Origin: Bacteroidales bacterium
Lineage (GTDB): Bacteria > Bacteroidota > Bacteroidia > Bacteroidales > JAADGE01
Direction of reading: 5' to 3'
NCBI GenBank assembly: GCA_021108035.1
Contig: JAIORQ010000087.1
Span: 1-45,260, forward strand
Length of the DNA stretch: 45,260 nt
Made by a program: the position numbers and the translations under genes. The stretch's first letter is position 1. Each line of letters begins with the position of its first letter. Below the pieces are notes generated by a model. That model did not search any database and was not told where the DNA came from. It saw only the letters and a program-made list of their open reading frames with translations. Shown here piece by piece: positions 26,950 through 35,216 of the stretch.

Positions 26950-28080
26950 ATGAATTACAAAAGCATAATTATTAAAGAGAATATTGAAACCCAAAAAGAA
27001 GTATTAAAAATAGTTACTGATTTTAATTTATATTTTTCAGAGAATGAAGTCCGTCTGAAACTTACAGACAATAATTTAACTTTACTGCTGAAAGAAATTG
27101 ATATTAATAAACTGAAAGAATACGCTGTCAGTTTTGAAAATGAAGAAGATACAAATCAATTACTGAAAACCGTAATTAATAAAACCGAAAGTATAAAAAG
27201 TTACGGATTAAACAGCGGAAAAAGAAATTATGTTGACTATAACAAAGAAAGAAAAGTAACAAACAGAAAAGATAAAGAAATTAAAAGAGGAATATATTAT
27301 TATGCACAAGACAATAATTTTTCTGAAAAAAACAATGAGTTACCAAAAAAACATGAAAATAAAATAATTTGTGGAGACAGTTTAAAAATCCTGAAAAAAA
27401 TACCTGATAATTGCATTGATTTAGTATTCACATCACCACCTTATAACTTTGGTTTAGAATATTCAGATAATGAAGACGACCGTAAATGGGAAAACTATTT
27501 TGAACATCTATTTGCAATTTTTGATGAAACAATAAGAGTTTTAAAATACGGAGGCAGAATAATTGTAAACTTGCAACCTTTATTTTCCGATTATATTCCG
27601 AGTCATCATATAATAAGCAACTATTTTCTCAACAGAAAAATGATTTGGAAAGGTGAAATATTATGGGAGAAAAATAATTACAATTGCAAATATACAGCTT
27701 GGGGATCATGGAAAAGTCCAAGCAGTCCTTATCTTAAATATACTTGGGAATTTCTCGAGATATTCAGCAAAGGAGATTTAAAGCATCCCGGAAAAAAAGA
27801 AGATATTGATATAACAGCTGAAGAATTTAAAAAATTTGTTGTTGCAAAATGGTCAATTGCTCCCGAAAGGAAGATGAAAGAATACGGACACCCTGCAATG
27901 TTTCCTGAAAAACTTGTTGAACGAGCTTTAAAACTATTTTCCTTTAAAAATGATATTATTTTAGACCCTTTTAACGGTGTCGGAACTACTACAGCAGTTG
28001 CCAAACGACTGAACAGGAGGTATCTCGGTATTGATATTTCAGAAAAGTATTGTGAAGTTGCTAATAAACGTTTAAGCTAA
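26950..28080 (+). CDS. Type II DNA methyltransferase, beta-class (N4-cytosine or N6-adenine)
   Basis: A 376-residue protein. Residues 1-130 are a lysine-rich region without a known motif. The catalytic domain follows: CGDSLKILKKIPDNCIDLVFTSPPYNFGLEYSD with motif IV TSPPYN at 161-166, then PERKMKEYGHPAMFPEKLVERALKLFS, then motif I DPFNGVGTTTAVAKRLNRRYLGIDISEKYC for SAM binding near the C-terminus. Motif IV before motif I is the beta-class order; TSPPY favours N4-cytosine but N6-adenine members use it too. The cognate nuclease gene appears to follow after 12 bp. The target sequence cannot be predicted from motifs. Confidence 0.9.
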   Translation: MNYKSIIIKENIETQKEVLKIVTDFNLYFSENEVRLKLTDNNLTLLLKEIDINKLKEYAVSFENEEDTNQLLKTVINKTESIKSYGLNSGKRNYVDYNKERKVTNRKDKEIKRGIYYYAQDNNFSEKNNELPKKHENKIICGDSLKILKKIPDNCIDLVFTSPPYNFGLEYSDNEDDRKWENYFEHLFAIFDETIRVLKYGGRIIVNLQPLFSDYIPSHHIISNYFLNRKMIWKGEILWEKNNYNCKYTAWGSWKSPSSPYLKYTWEFLEIFSKGDLKHPGKKEDIDITAEEFKKFVVAKWSIAPERKMKEYGHPAMFPEKLVERALKLFSFKNDIILDPFNGVGTTTAVAKRLNRRYLGIDISEKYCEVANKRLS

Positions 28081-28092
28081 ATTGTATCTGTT

Positions 28093-28641
28093 ATGTTCAA
28101 AATTAAAATAAAAAATGAAATTATTAAACATTGTAAAGAGCAGTTAAAAAGATATAATTTCGGACAAAGAGGTTATGCAGACGGAACACCGGAACAGCAA
28201 TTAACAGGAATAACAGGACAAACAGTAATATCAGAATTATTCGGCTTTGCATGGATAGACGGCGGAAGTGGTTTTGACGGCGGTATTGATTTAATCTATG
28301 AAGGATTATCAATTGACGTTAAAACAATGGGAAGAACTACAGATGTAAGACCTTACTACGTAAATAATTTTATTGCTTTACAAAAAAAATATGAAGTTGA
28401 TGTATATATTTTTGCTTCTTATAATAAAATAAATCACGAACTGACTGTTGTCGGGTGGCTACCAAAGAAAGAGTTGTTAAATAAAGCAAAATTTTATCCC
28501 AAAGGTACTGTCAGAAAAAGATCAGACGGTTCTTCTTTCAAAACATTTACAGATTTATTCGAAATTGAGAATAATAAGTTAAATAATGTTGATTCTTTTG
28601 ACGATTTAAAAAACAACTTGATAAATATCAGAACTCATTAA
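28093..28641 (+). CDS. Putative type II restriction endonuclease, PD-(D/E)XK fold
   Basis: A 182-residue protein with no family I recognise by overall sequence. Glu48 (TGQTVISELFG), Asp66 (FDGGIDLIYEG) and Asp75-Val-Lys77 (LSIDVKTMG) are arranged as in PD-(D/E)XK nucleases (E...D-x8-DxK). It directly follows a DNA methyltransferase with a 12-bp gap on the same strand, which strongly suggests the cleavage partner of a type II system. No helicase, ATPase or specificity subunit is nearby. It is convergent with the TonB receptor gene (23-bp gap). Confidence 0.72.
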   Translation: MFKIKIKNEIIKHCKEQLKRYNFGQRGYADGTPEQQLTGITGQTVISELFGFAWIDGGSGFDGGIDLIYEGLSIDVKTMGRTTDVRPYYVNNFIALQKKYEVDVYIFASYNKINHELTVVGWLPKKELLNKAKFYPKGTVRKRSDGSSFKTFTDLFEIENNKLNNVDSFDDLKNNLINIRTH

Positions 28642-28664
28642 AGAGATTATTTTTAAACGGTTCC

Positions 28665-31076
28665 TTAGTTTATTAAATCATCTTCTGATTTTCGTTTAAA
28701 CAATCCGAATTTATAATGTAAACTGAAATAAAAACTCATTCCGGGACCTCCCGGTATTGCAGGAATTCGTTTTCTTATATGTTCGGGATAGAAATATTCT
28801 TTATCAGTTAAGTTAATTCCTGTTATTTGAAAATAAAGTTTTTTATTGAAATTTAATTTCATTACACAATTTAAAATTCCGTAACCGTCAATATTTACTT
28901 CTTGTCCTTCTGTGTAAGCCGGGGCAACAACACTTCCTAAGTTACCTTTTTGATCTCCAATATAATAAAAATTAGGGCTTAATTCAATAAACTTTGCCGG
29001 TTTGAATGTTAATCCTCCGCTTGCAGTATAATTTATAAAGTAAGGTAAATTTTCATTAGTTTCTTCATCAATTCCTTCTTTATAAGAAAAATTAGCAAAG
29101 AAATTTAATTTTTTCCAAGGTCTTCCTTTTATTTCAAATTCTCCTCCGATTATTTGTTGAGCTCCGAAATTATCATATATCATACCTACATTATGTCCGA
29201 TAACAACTGTGTCAGATGAGCCGTCAACAGGCCTTCTTAAAATTAATTCATTTGCATTAATTAAAAAACCGTTTAATCTGATTGAAAATTTCTTAGCTAA
29301 CAGTATATCAAATGCTGCTTCGTAAGTTTTTATCCTTTCGGGTTCTAATGATCTGCCGGCTGCATCAGCTCCGTATGTAACAGCATTTACTAAAAAATAT
29401 TGTTCTTGAAATCCAGGACCTCTAAATGCTTCACCGTAAAGAATTTTTGCACTTGCATTATCAGTAATTCCGAAAACAAGGCCTCCTCTCGGAGTATAAT
29501 ATATATTATCAGGAATTCCGAGGTATGTGGCTCTAATTCCGGCAATATAACCGAGACGTTTAAATAAAGTTCCGTCAACTTGCAAATATCCTGCATAATC
29601 TATTACATCATTCGGCGGAAATTCAGATGCGCCTTCATGTGTCGGGATAACAGTTCCGCCTCTTTCCCCAAGCATTGTGTAAACATGATCACAATCACGA
29701 AGTTCTCCGTTAATTCCTCCGATAACAGAAATCTGTTCGTTTATGAAATAATTAAGAAGTAATTCTCCGTTGTATAATTGTCCTTTATAGAGTGAATAAT
29801 TCGGAGCTGCAAATGAAGGATCGATTTCAGTTAAATCAAGAGGATATGTAGAATCGTTTAAAAAATAATTCCGAAAATTTAAAGTGCCAAATTGTCCTAC
29901 ACCTGTTTCTTTGTCCATATAATCGTAATGCAATGCAACTTTTCCTGAAAAATTATTTGTAAAATTAAAGTCATAAACTGCATTAAGATATGCTTTTCTG
30001 TGTTCAGCCATACCTGCATCAGGCACTTGGTCAGAGCCGTATCTTATTGCAGTTGTCATACTGAATTTTGCAATATTCTGAAAATAATAACCTCCGCTTA
30101 ATGTTAAACCTTTATATTGATATTTAGCAAAAATATTTTGAATATCATTTTCATAGTTGAGATTAACATTTTCCTCTCCGGTCTCATCAAACTCTAATGT
30201 ATGATTGTATCCGTCATTGTCGGTATAAGTAGTACCTATTAAATAACTTCCGAATTTTAGAGAATCCCCGACAACAAATCCGGCACTTCTTGTATTAAAT
30301 GAACCGTATTTAACAAAAGAATTTATTCCTCTGAATGTATTTCCTGATTTTGTAATAATATTTATAACTGCGGAAAAAGCATTTGTTCCGTACAGGGTTG
30401 AACCCGGTCCTCGGATGATCTCAATTCTTTCAATAGCACTAACCGGCACAACATCAAGATAGTATTCCAATGTTACGGTTTCATAAGCCGGAATTCCGTC
30501 AATAAGCATTAATATTTTATCATTGTAAAGTGTCATTGCAACTCCTCGTGCAGTTACAATCGGACCTCGCCAATAAACACCCGAAACAGTAAAACCGGGA
30601 ATATATCTCATAAGTTCCGGTATTGTTTGAATACCGAGTTCATTTATTTCTTCTGCTGTTATTACACTTACAATAGCCGGTGCTTCACTGATTTTTTGTG
30701 TTTTTTTTGAAACAGTCGAAACTTCCACTTGCATCAACTCTTCAAGCGACATTTCGTAAAATTCTCCTTCTGCTTTGGGGTCTAATTCAATTATAATTTC
30801 TTCTTGCTCAACTACTTCTTTGCTTATCTTTACTTCTTTAGTTTGCATTCCTTCAGCACTGATAATTAAAATACAGTCTTCAGGAATAACAATTAAAAAA
30901 TACCCTGAATTATCAGAATACATTTTTACGTCCGAACCTTTAACACTTATTAACGCATTTTTAACATGTTTTCCTATAACTGAACTCTTAACTTCTCCTG
31001 ATAACAAAAAATCTTGGCAAAAACTCGTGTTGCCGAAGAAAAATAATGCAACGATAATTAATAATAATTTCTTCAT
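28665..31076 (-). CDS. TonB-dependent outer-membrane receptor with carboxypeptidase-regulatory-like domain
   Basis: The ATG at 31076 (MKKLLLIIVALFFFGNTSFCQ) is chosen because a signal peptide begins there; the ATG ten codons upstream adds MIIINRKLFN. The mature protein has a CarboxypepD_reg-like beta-sandwich (~25-105), then a segment MSLEELMQVEVSTVSKKTQKISEAPA linking to the plug (VSVITAEEINELGIQTIPELMRYIPGF...RIEIIRGPGSTLYGTNAFSAVINI) and a ~600-residue beta-barrel ending in an aromatic strand (GMSFYFSLHYKFGLF). It would import a large ligand or signal across the outer membrane using TonB energy. It lies 153 bp downstream of a YfiR-like gene on the same strand, a pairing common in Bacteroidota. 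There is no SusD-like partner. The ligand is unknown. Confidence 0.92.
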   Translation of the reverse strand: MKKLLLIIVALFFFGNTSFCQDFLLSGEVKSSVIGKHVKNALISVKGSDVKMYSDNSGYFLIVIPEDCILIISAEGMQTKEVKISKEVVEQEEIIIELDPKAEGEFYEMSLEELMQVEVSTVSKKTQKISEAPAIVSVITAEEINELGIQTIPELMRYIPGFTVSGVYWRGPIVTARGVAMTLYNDKILMLIDGIPAYETVTLEYYLDVVPVSAIERIEIIRGPGSTLYGTNAFSAVINIITKSGNTFRGINSFVKYGSFNTRSAGFVVGDSLKFGSYLIGTTYTDNDGYNHTLEFDETGEENVNLNYENDIQNIFAKYQYKGLTLSGGYYFQNIAKFSMTTAIRYGSDQVPDAGMAEHRKAYLNAVYDFNFTNNFSGKVALHYDYMDKETGVGQFGTLNFRNYFLNDSTYPLDLTEIDPSFAAPNYSLYKGQLYNGELLLNYFINEQISVIGGINGELRDCDHVYTMLGERGGTVIPTHEGASEFPPNDVIDYAGYLQVDGTLFKRLGYIAGIRATYLGIPDNIYYTPRGGLVFGITDNASAKILYGEAFRGPGFQEQYFLVNAVTYGADAAGRSLEPERIKTYEAAFDILLAKKFSIRLNGFLINANELILRRPVDGSSDTVVIGHNVGMIYDNFGAQQIIGGEFEIKGRPWKKLNFFANFSYKEGIDEETNENLPYFINYTASGGLTFKPAKFIELSPNFYYIGDQKGNLGSVVAPAYTEGQEVNIDGYGILNCVMKLNFNKKLYFQITGINLTDKEYFYPEHIRKRIPAIPGGPGMSFYFSLHYKFGLFKRKSEDDLIN

Positions 31077-31179
31077 ATTAAATAATTTACGGTTAATTAT
31101 TATCACTTTTGTAAAACTGTTTAACTCAAATATTTTATCCTGTTAAATGTATAATTATTAATAAGATTGGTGTTTATTG

Positions 31180-31195
31180 AAGCTCTTAAGAGCTT
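31180..31195. promoter_or_regulatory. 16-bp perfect palindrome between YfiR-like and receptor genes
   Basis: AAGCTCTTAAGAGCTT lies in the 123-153 bp gap, 34 bp beyond the YfiR-like stop. It could be an operator for the receptor gene or a weak transcription pause; no T-run follows on the minus strand. Confidence 0.3.
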
Positions 31196-31229
31196 ATTTT
31201 TGATTTAAATCAGTATTTATATCCTTATT

Positions 31230-31721
31230 TTATTTTACTATTCCGATTTCTAATAATTTTGAATCAATTTTAATATTCTTTTTTTCAATATTTTCGGGGT
31301 AAATTTCAAATTGTTGTTTCGAATCCACTATTATTAAATTAATTCCTATTTCTTCTGATATTTCATTTGCTTCTGATGTAATCAAAACTGTTGAATATTC
31401 TTCAATTTCCAACACAACATATCCAATTTCGGCATTTGCATTTTGAGAAACATATAAAATATTGCACTTTACAATATCCTCAACATTGTTAAATTCAAAA
31501 ACTTCTATATCTTTTCCTGATACTTTATAATTTAGTGCTATGATTTGTATTTCTGCTAAAAATTCAGGACTTCTAAAAACACCAATCTTAAAGACATCAT
31601 CATCAGTCCAAGTTAAATATTTCGTAAAATTGTAAGTCAATAGTGCTTGAATTTTATAATTTTGAGACTGAACAAATAAAAACGAAGAAATAAAAATTGC
31701 TGTAAGTATTATTTTTTTCAT
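31230..31721 (-). CDS. YfiR-family (DUF4154) periplasmic protein
   Basis: A 163-residue exported protein with a clear signal peptide (MKKIILTAIFISSFLFVQSQ). The mature part follows the YfiR/DUF4154 layout: IQALLTYNFTKYLTWTDDDVFKIGVF, then SGKDIEVFEFNNVEDIVKCNILYVS, VLITSEANE, a stretch ending in INLIIVDSKQQFEIYPENI, and KIDSKLLEIGIVK. YfiR proteins are periplasmic regulators, best known for restraining the diguanylate cyclase YfiN. In Bacteroidota they often accompany a TonB receptor and a sensor kinase. Here the receptor follows in the same direction and no YfiN-like GGDEF gene is present. Only one Cys (in KCNILYV) is visible, so the disulfides of the Pseudomonas protein are absent. Confidence 0.75.
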   Translation of the reverse strand: MKKIILTAIFISSFLFVQSQNYKIQALLTYNFTKYLTWTDDDVFKIGVFRSPEFLAEIQIIALNYKVSGKDIEVFEFNNVEDIVKCNILYVSQNANAEIGYVVLEIEEYSTVLITSEANEISEEIGINLIIVDSKQQFEIYPENIEKKNIKIDSKLLEIGIVK

Positions 31722-31943
31722 ATGATTATTATATTGTTAGTAACAGTAAGTTTTCTCTAAAAATTCAAAGTTCCTTGACTACCGTTAGGCAGGAAGTATT
31801 TACAATCTCTTAAAGCTTTGAGTTTAACGAAATTAAGATGTTCCAAATTTAAATATAATAATATGTATATAAGTATACGAAGAATAACTTAAAATGTTTC
31901 AAATTATTTGATGTTTTTTAGTATTGATAAACAATCGGCAATA

Positions 31944-34619
31944 TTAATTATCATCCTCCCCCGGCAATTCAATTCCTTCTTCTTTGCAAATCTTTTTGAA
32001 AGGATCAACAGACCAAGGTGCTGTATAATCATAAAAGAAACCGTAGGGTTTTTGGAGCATTTCAATCAGCTCTTTGGTTTCAGGTTCATGTACTTTGGAG
32101 AGACTTTCTTCAATTTTATTCCAATTTTCACAAGTTAATTTCAAAGTAATAAAGATTCCGGCTTTCCCTTTATTAATGATGATGCCTTCCAATCCGTGTT
32201 CCAATATCTTTGATTTTGCCCTACTTATGTTTCTTTCGCCTACATCATACAGAACATACATATATTTTTCAAATAAGATATACTCATTTAAAAGGAAAAC
32301 AATTTCTTTCGGATTAAAAGATTTCCAGAATTTTGTCGATTTCTTAATACAAATAAATCTCCCTAACATAAATGAACCCGCTTTAAAACCTTTTAAATCA
32401 TTTTTCAAACATTTATCGGTTACCTTTTTATAGAATGAAATTTGCCTGTCTGTTGTCAGCAATTTATATAATTTATGTTGATCTTGATGGGTTCCCAGCT
32501 CACTTTTCAAAATTTGTTTCACATAATAATCTGAATTAGTATCATACCAGTTGTTTACAAAATTTTCTGCTTTTTTTTGATCTTTTTCAAGGTCTGTTCT
32601 GATAAATTTTGTAAGGTCGTCAAGATTAGATATATCTGAATGATCCAATGAACTAACAATGGCATCATATTCTTTATATGCTTTTGCCATATTTTTGAAA
32701 ACAATTTCTTCTTTCGGCTCCATATCAAATTGCATACCGTCAATATATTTTCGGAATCTTGCCGGTGTAAAAGTTGCTTTACCAATAAAGACAGTTTTTT
32801 TCTTACTGCTGATAGTGATCCAATCGCCCTCTTTTATCTTAATATTTTGTGAATTTATTAAAGTATTGTTTTCTAATTTAATACCGTAATTTTCCAAATT
32901 TAAAAATGCCGGTATCCCGTAACCTCTGCAAGCTGTTACTACATGAATTGCAGCCGGATTTAAACTGATAATAGCATCAACTTCTTTCATAATAACTGTA
33001 TCTGAAGGCACAAAATGTTCTTTACAGTAACATACTTTTTCACCTCTTTTTTTGGCATCTAAAACTGTGTCAGCAGAAAAATATATTTTAACAGAACCGG
33101 CTGATCTCGGTAATACAGAAATTCCTTCCGAGAAGAAAATCAATTCCGATAAGGCTTTAGCATCAATAGTTTCTGAAAATATTTGCCGTAAATGATAAGG
33201 TTGAACTAAGTTAATTACATTGTCTTTACTAAGAATTCCTTTTTTGTACAGATCAATAGTTGATAATAAACATGCCCTGCCGGTCAATTCAGATTTGTTT
33301 AATTGTAACACTGCAAACAGATGTGTGTTTTCATAAGATTCAGCTGCAAATTCAATGGTAACCGGCGACTTTTTACTGATTTCCAGTTCTCTTAATACCG
33401 GTGAAAAATGATAAACTGCCGGATAACTTTCTTTGATTTCTTTTCTGTTAAAATATTCTGTATCAACAGCTTCAACATTCCCTGACATTATATCTTCACC
33501 GAATATATTCTTACAACTTTCAATTTGACTGCCTAAACCTGTTCTTGAATGCCTGCTGTATAAAATACCCGGATATGAGTTCTCATCTCTTATAGTCCAT
33601 ACCATTTTTTGCAGTATGAAGGACGGATATGTTTTCTTTTTAATGAGTGTATAAGGCAATTCCTTGTTTTTTTCAAAGAATTCACATGCTTTTTTCAATA
33701 AAAAACTGATCTGATAATACGGATCAAAAAGAAGTTCTTTATCAACTTGATAAATCAGATCGAAATAAGTTTGTATCTTTTTATATATATCACCGGTTGA
33801 AGAATAATATTGTTTTTCTTTCAATATCGGGATATTTTTATCATGATATAATAAAGAGTATAAAGTAAACAGATTATTAAGATATATTTTACCTGCCACA
33901 TTATTACCGTATAACTTTTTTAATGCTTCAACCGTATCCGGAACAACACCTGCATTAAGGTAAGTAGGCATTAAACCGGGAATGTATTGAGGCATTGCAC
34001 AACGAATAGCAAATACTAAAGGAGAATCAGTATTATTCAGTTTTTCGCTTGTCATTTGCTCAAGATTGCTGATTGCAATTCTCAAATTCTTTTCTTTTTC
34101 ATCATCATTTAAGGAGAACCAATCGGTTGTTAAGATAGAAAAATCGGGAACAGGATAACCTTCTTTTATAAGATCCAAAAGATTTGATCCTTTGTGGCTG
34201 ATGCGATAAATATCATAATCTTTGCTTGTTCCTGAATGAACAACATATTTATTTTCGATAAGATTAACATCTTTGTAATACCACTCTTTATCAGCAAGAT
34301 ATTGCTCTCTGTAATAATCAACTTTTGCTTTGGCTGATTCATCTCCTTTACGAGAGGCAATTAAGTACGATAAGTAATTCTTTCCGCGTATCTTGTCCTT
34401 TTGGCACAAATAGGGAATATCTGCAAATTCAGCATTGAATTTTTCCGGCACAGAGCTTTCTGTTTCTCTGTATTCTACTTCTGCAGGAATATAACCAATA
34501 CCCGATGTTTCCCTGTTCTTATTATTTCTGTTTTTAACAAAAAATTTAATATTATAATAATTCGGGTAATTCCCCCTTAATGTATAATCAAAAATAGCTT
34601 GAGAGTGTCCGGTATCCAT
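31944..34619 (-). CDS. Divergent PPDK-like phosphotransfer protein lacking the PEP/pyruvate barrel
   Basis: An 891-residue cytoplasmic protein. A TAA directly precedes the ATG, fixing the start. After a ~120-residue N-terminal extension, residues 124-450 follow the PPDK ATP-grasp: NKYVVHSG...HKGSNLLDLIKEGYPVPDFSILTT (Lys143), FAIRCAMPQYIPGLMPTYLNAG (Arg206), LQKMVWT...GILYSRHSRTG, GEDIMSG and TIEF...VLQLN. Residues ~500-615 match the swivelling phosphohistidine domain (GSVKIYFSADTVLDAKKRGEKV, NPAAIHVVTACRGYGIPAF, EGDWITISSKKKTVFIGKA), with His559 aligning to the catalytic His. Residues 620-891 are not the expected TIM barrel and I do not recognise them. The Arg of the usual LQTR motif appears to be Asn441. 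It stands alone. It may transfer phosphate to an unknown acceptor, or be a regulator. Confidence 0.7.
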   Translation of the reverse strand: MDTGHSQAIFDYTLRGNYPNYYNIKFFVKNRNNKNRETSGIGYIPAEVEYRETESSVPEKFNAEFADIPYLCQKDKIRGKNYLSYLIASRKGDESAKAKVDYYREQYLADKEWYYKDVNLIENKYVVHSGTSKDYDIYRISHKGSNLLDLIKEGYPVPDFSILTTDWFSLNDDEKEKNLRIAISNLEQMTSEKLNNTDSPLVFAIRCAMPQYIPGLMPTYLNAGVVPDTVEALKKLYGNNVAGKIYLNNLFTLYSLLYHDKNIPILKEKQYYSSTGDIYKKIQTYFDLIYQVDKELLFDPYYQISFLLKKACEFFEKNKELPYTLIKKKTYPSFILQKMVWTIRDENSYPGILYSRHSRTGLGSQIESCKNIFGEDIMSGNVEAVDTEYFNRKEIKESYPAVYHFSPVLRELEISKKSPVTIEFAAESYENTHLFAVLQLNKSELTGRACLLSTIDLYKKGILSKDNVINLVQPYHLRQIFSETIDAKALSELIFFSEGISVLPRSAGSVKIYFSADTVLDAKKRGEKVCYCKEHFVPSDTVIMKEVDAIISLNPAAIHVVTACRGYGIPAFLNLENYGIKLENNTLINSQNIKIKEGDWITISSKKKTVFIGKATFTPARFRKYIDGMQFDMEPKEEIVFKNMAKAYKEYDAIVSSLDHSDISNLDDLTKFIRTDLEKDQKKAENFVNNWYDTNSDYYVKQILKSELGTHQDQHKLYKLLTTDRQISFYKKVTDKCLKNDLKGFKAGSFMLGRFICIKKSTKFWKSFNPKEIVFLLNEYILFEKYMYVLYDVGERNISRAKSKILEHGLEGIIINKGKAGIFITLKLTCENWNKIEESLSKVHEPETKELIEMLQKPYGFFYDYTAPWSVDPFKKICKEEGIELPGEDDN

Positions 34620-34632
34620 TTATTTATTTTTT

Positions 34633-34793
34633 ATACCAAATTAACACCAAAACACCCGATAAATTCTTTATCTTTTTCCGTTTTACTTCACTGAAAATTT
34701 TAACCGTAGCTATGGCTATGCTGAAAATTTGAAGATTGTAAAACAAAAAAATATTTTAAATTTATATCGGTCATTTTGATGTCAAATTGGTAT
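34633..34793. repeat. Miniature-element-like repeat with imperfect terminal inverted repeats
   Basis: A 161-bp segment begins ATACCAAATTAACACCAAAA and ends with the inverse of ATACCAATTTGACATCAAAA (17 of 20 bases match). The interior contains a smaller inverted repeat, CTGAAAATTTT...CTGAAAATTTG around AACCGTAGCTATGGCTATG. It starts 14 bp upstream of the PPDK-like start codon, so that gene's promoter must lie in or beyond it. No clear target duplication is seen. Confidence 0.55.
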
Positions 34794-34842
34794 TAGTTTT
34801 TCAGGAATAAAAGTATAATTTTTTTATTAATCAGAATGATAT

Positions 34843-35104
34843 GGTAACCTCTAATAATTAATTTCTTTCAAGAAACAAAAATAATGAATAAGATGCGAGG
34901 CATAAATTTTATGTAATAGCCGTAGCTATTTCAAAAAATTTTAACGAAGTCAGATTGTTTATTATATTTGTTCCCAAAGGGTTTTCAGAGTTTTCCATAT
35001 ACTTCTTGAAATTTTCTTGCATTATCCCGATAGTGCTTCATAAATTTCAATCGTCTATAAAAAACTCTGAAAATCTTGATGCAAATTAATTATTAGAGGT
35101 TACC
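34843..35104. mobile_element. MITE, copy A (262 bp)
   Basis: The ends are perfect 22-bp inverted repeats starting GGTAACCTCTAATAATTAAT. The flanks are ATAT on both sides (34839-34842 and 35105-35108), a 4-bp target duplication. There is no coding capacity. The interior carries a second inverted pair, TTTTCAGAGTTTT (34982-34994) and AAAACTCTGAAAA (35061-35073). A second full copy of the same length lies inverted at 40089-40350. The NTAN-type duplication would suit an IS5-group-like transposase acting in trans (inference). Confidence 0.85.
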
Positions 35105-35216
35105 ATATATTTATCGGTTTTAAAACATAATTATAAAAAGCTGCAATAATGTCAGTTTTTGGAATTATGCACAATTATTGTCTGATAAACAGCAATTCTT
35201 AATTCAAAAAAACTTT

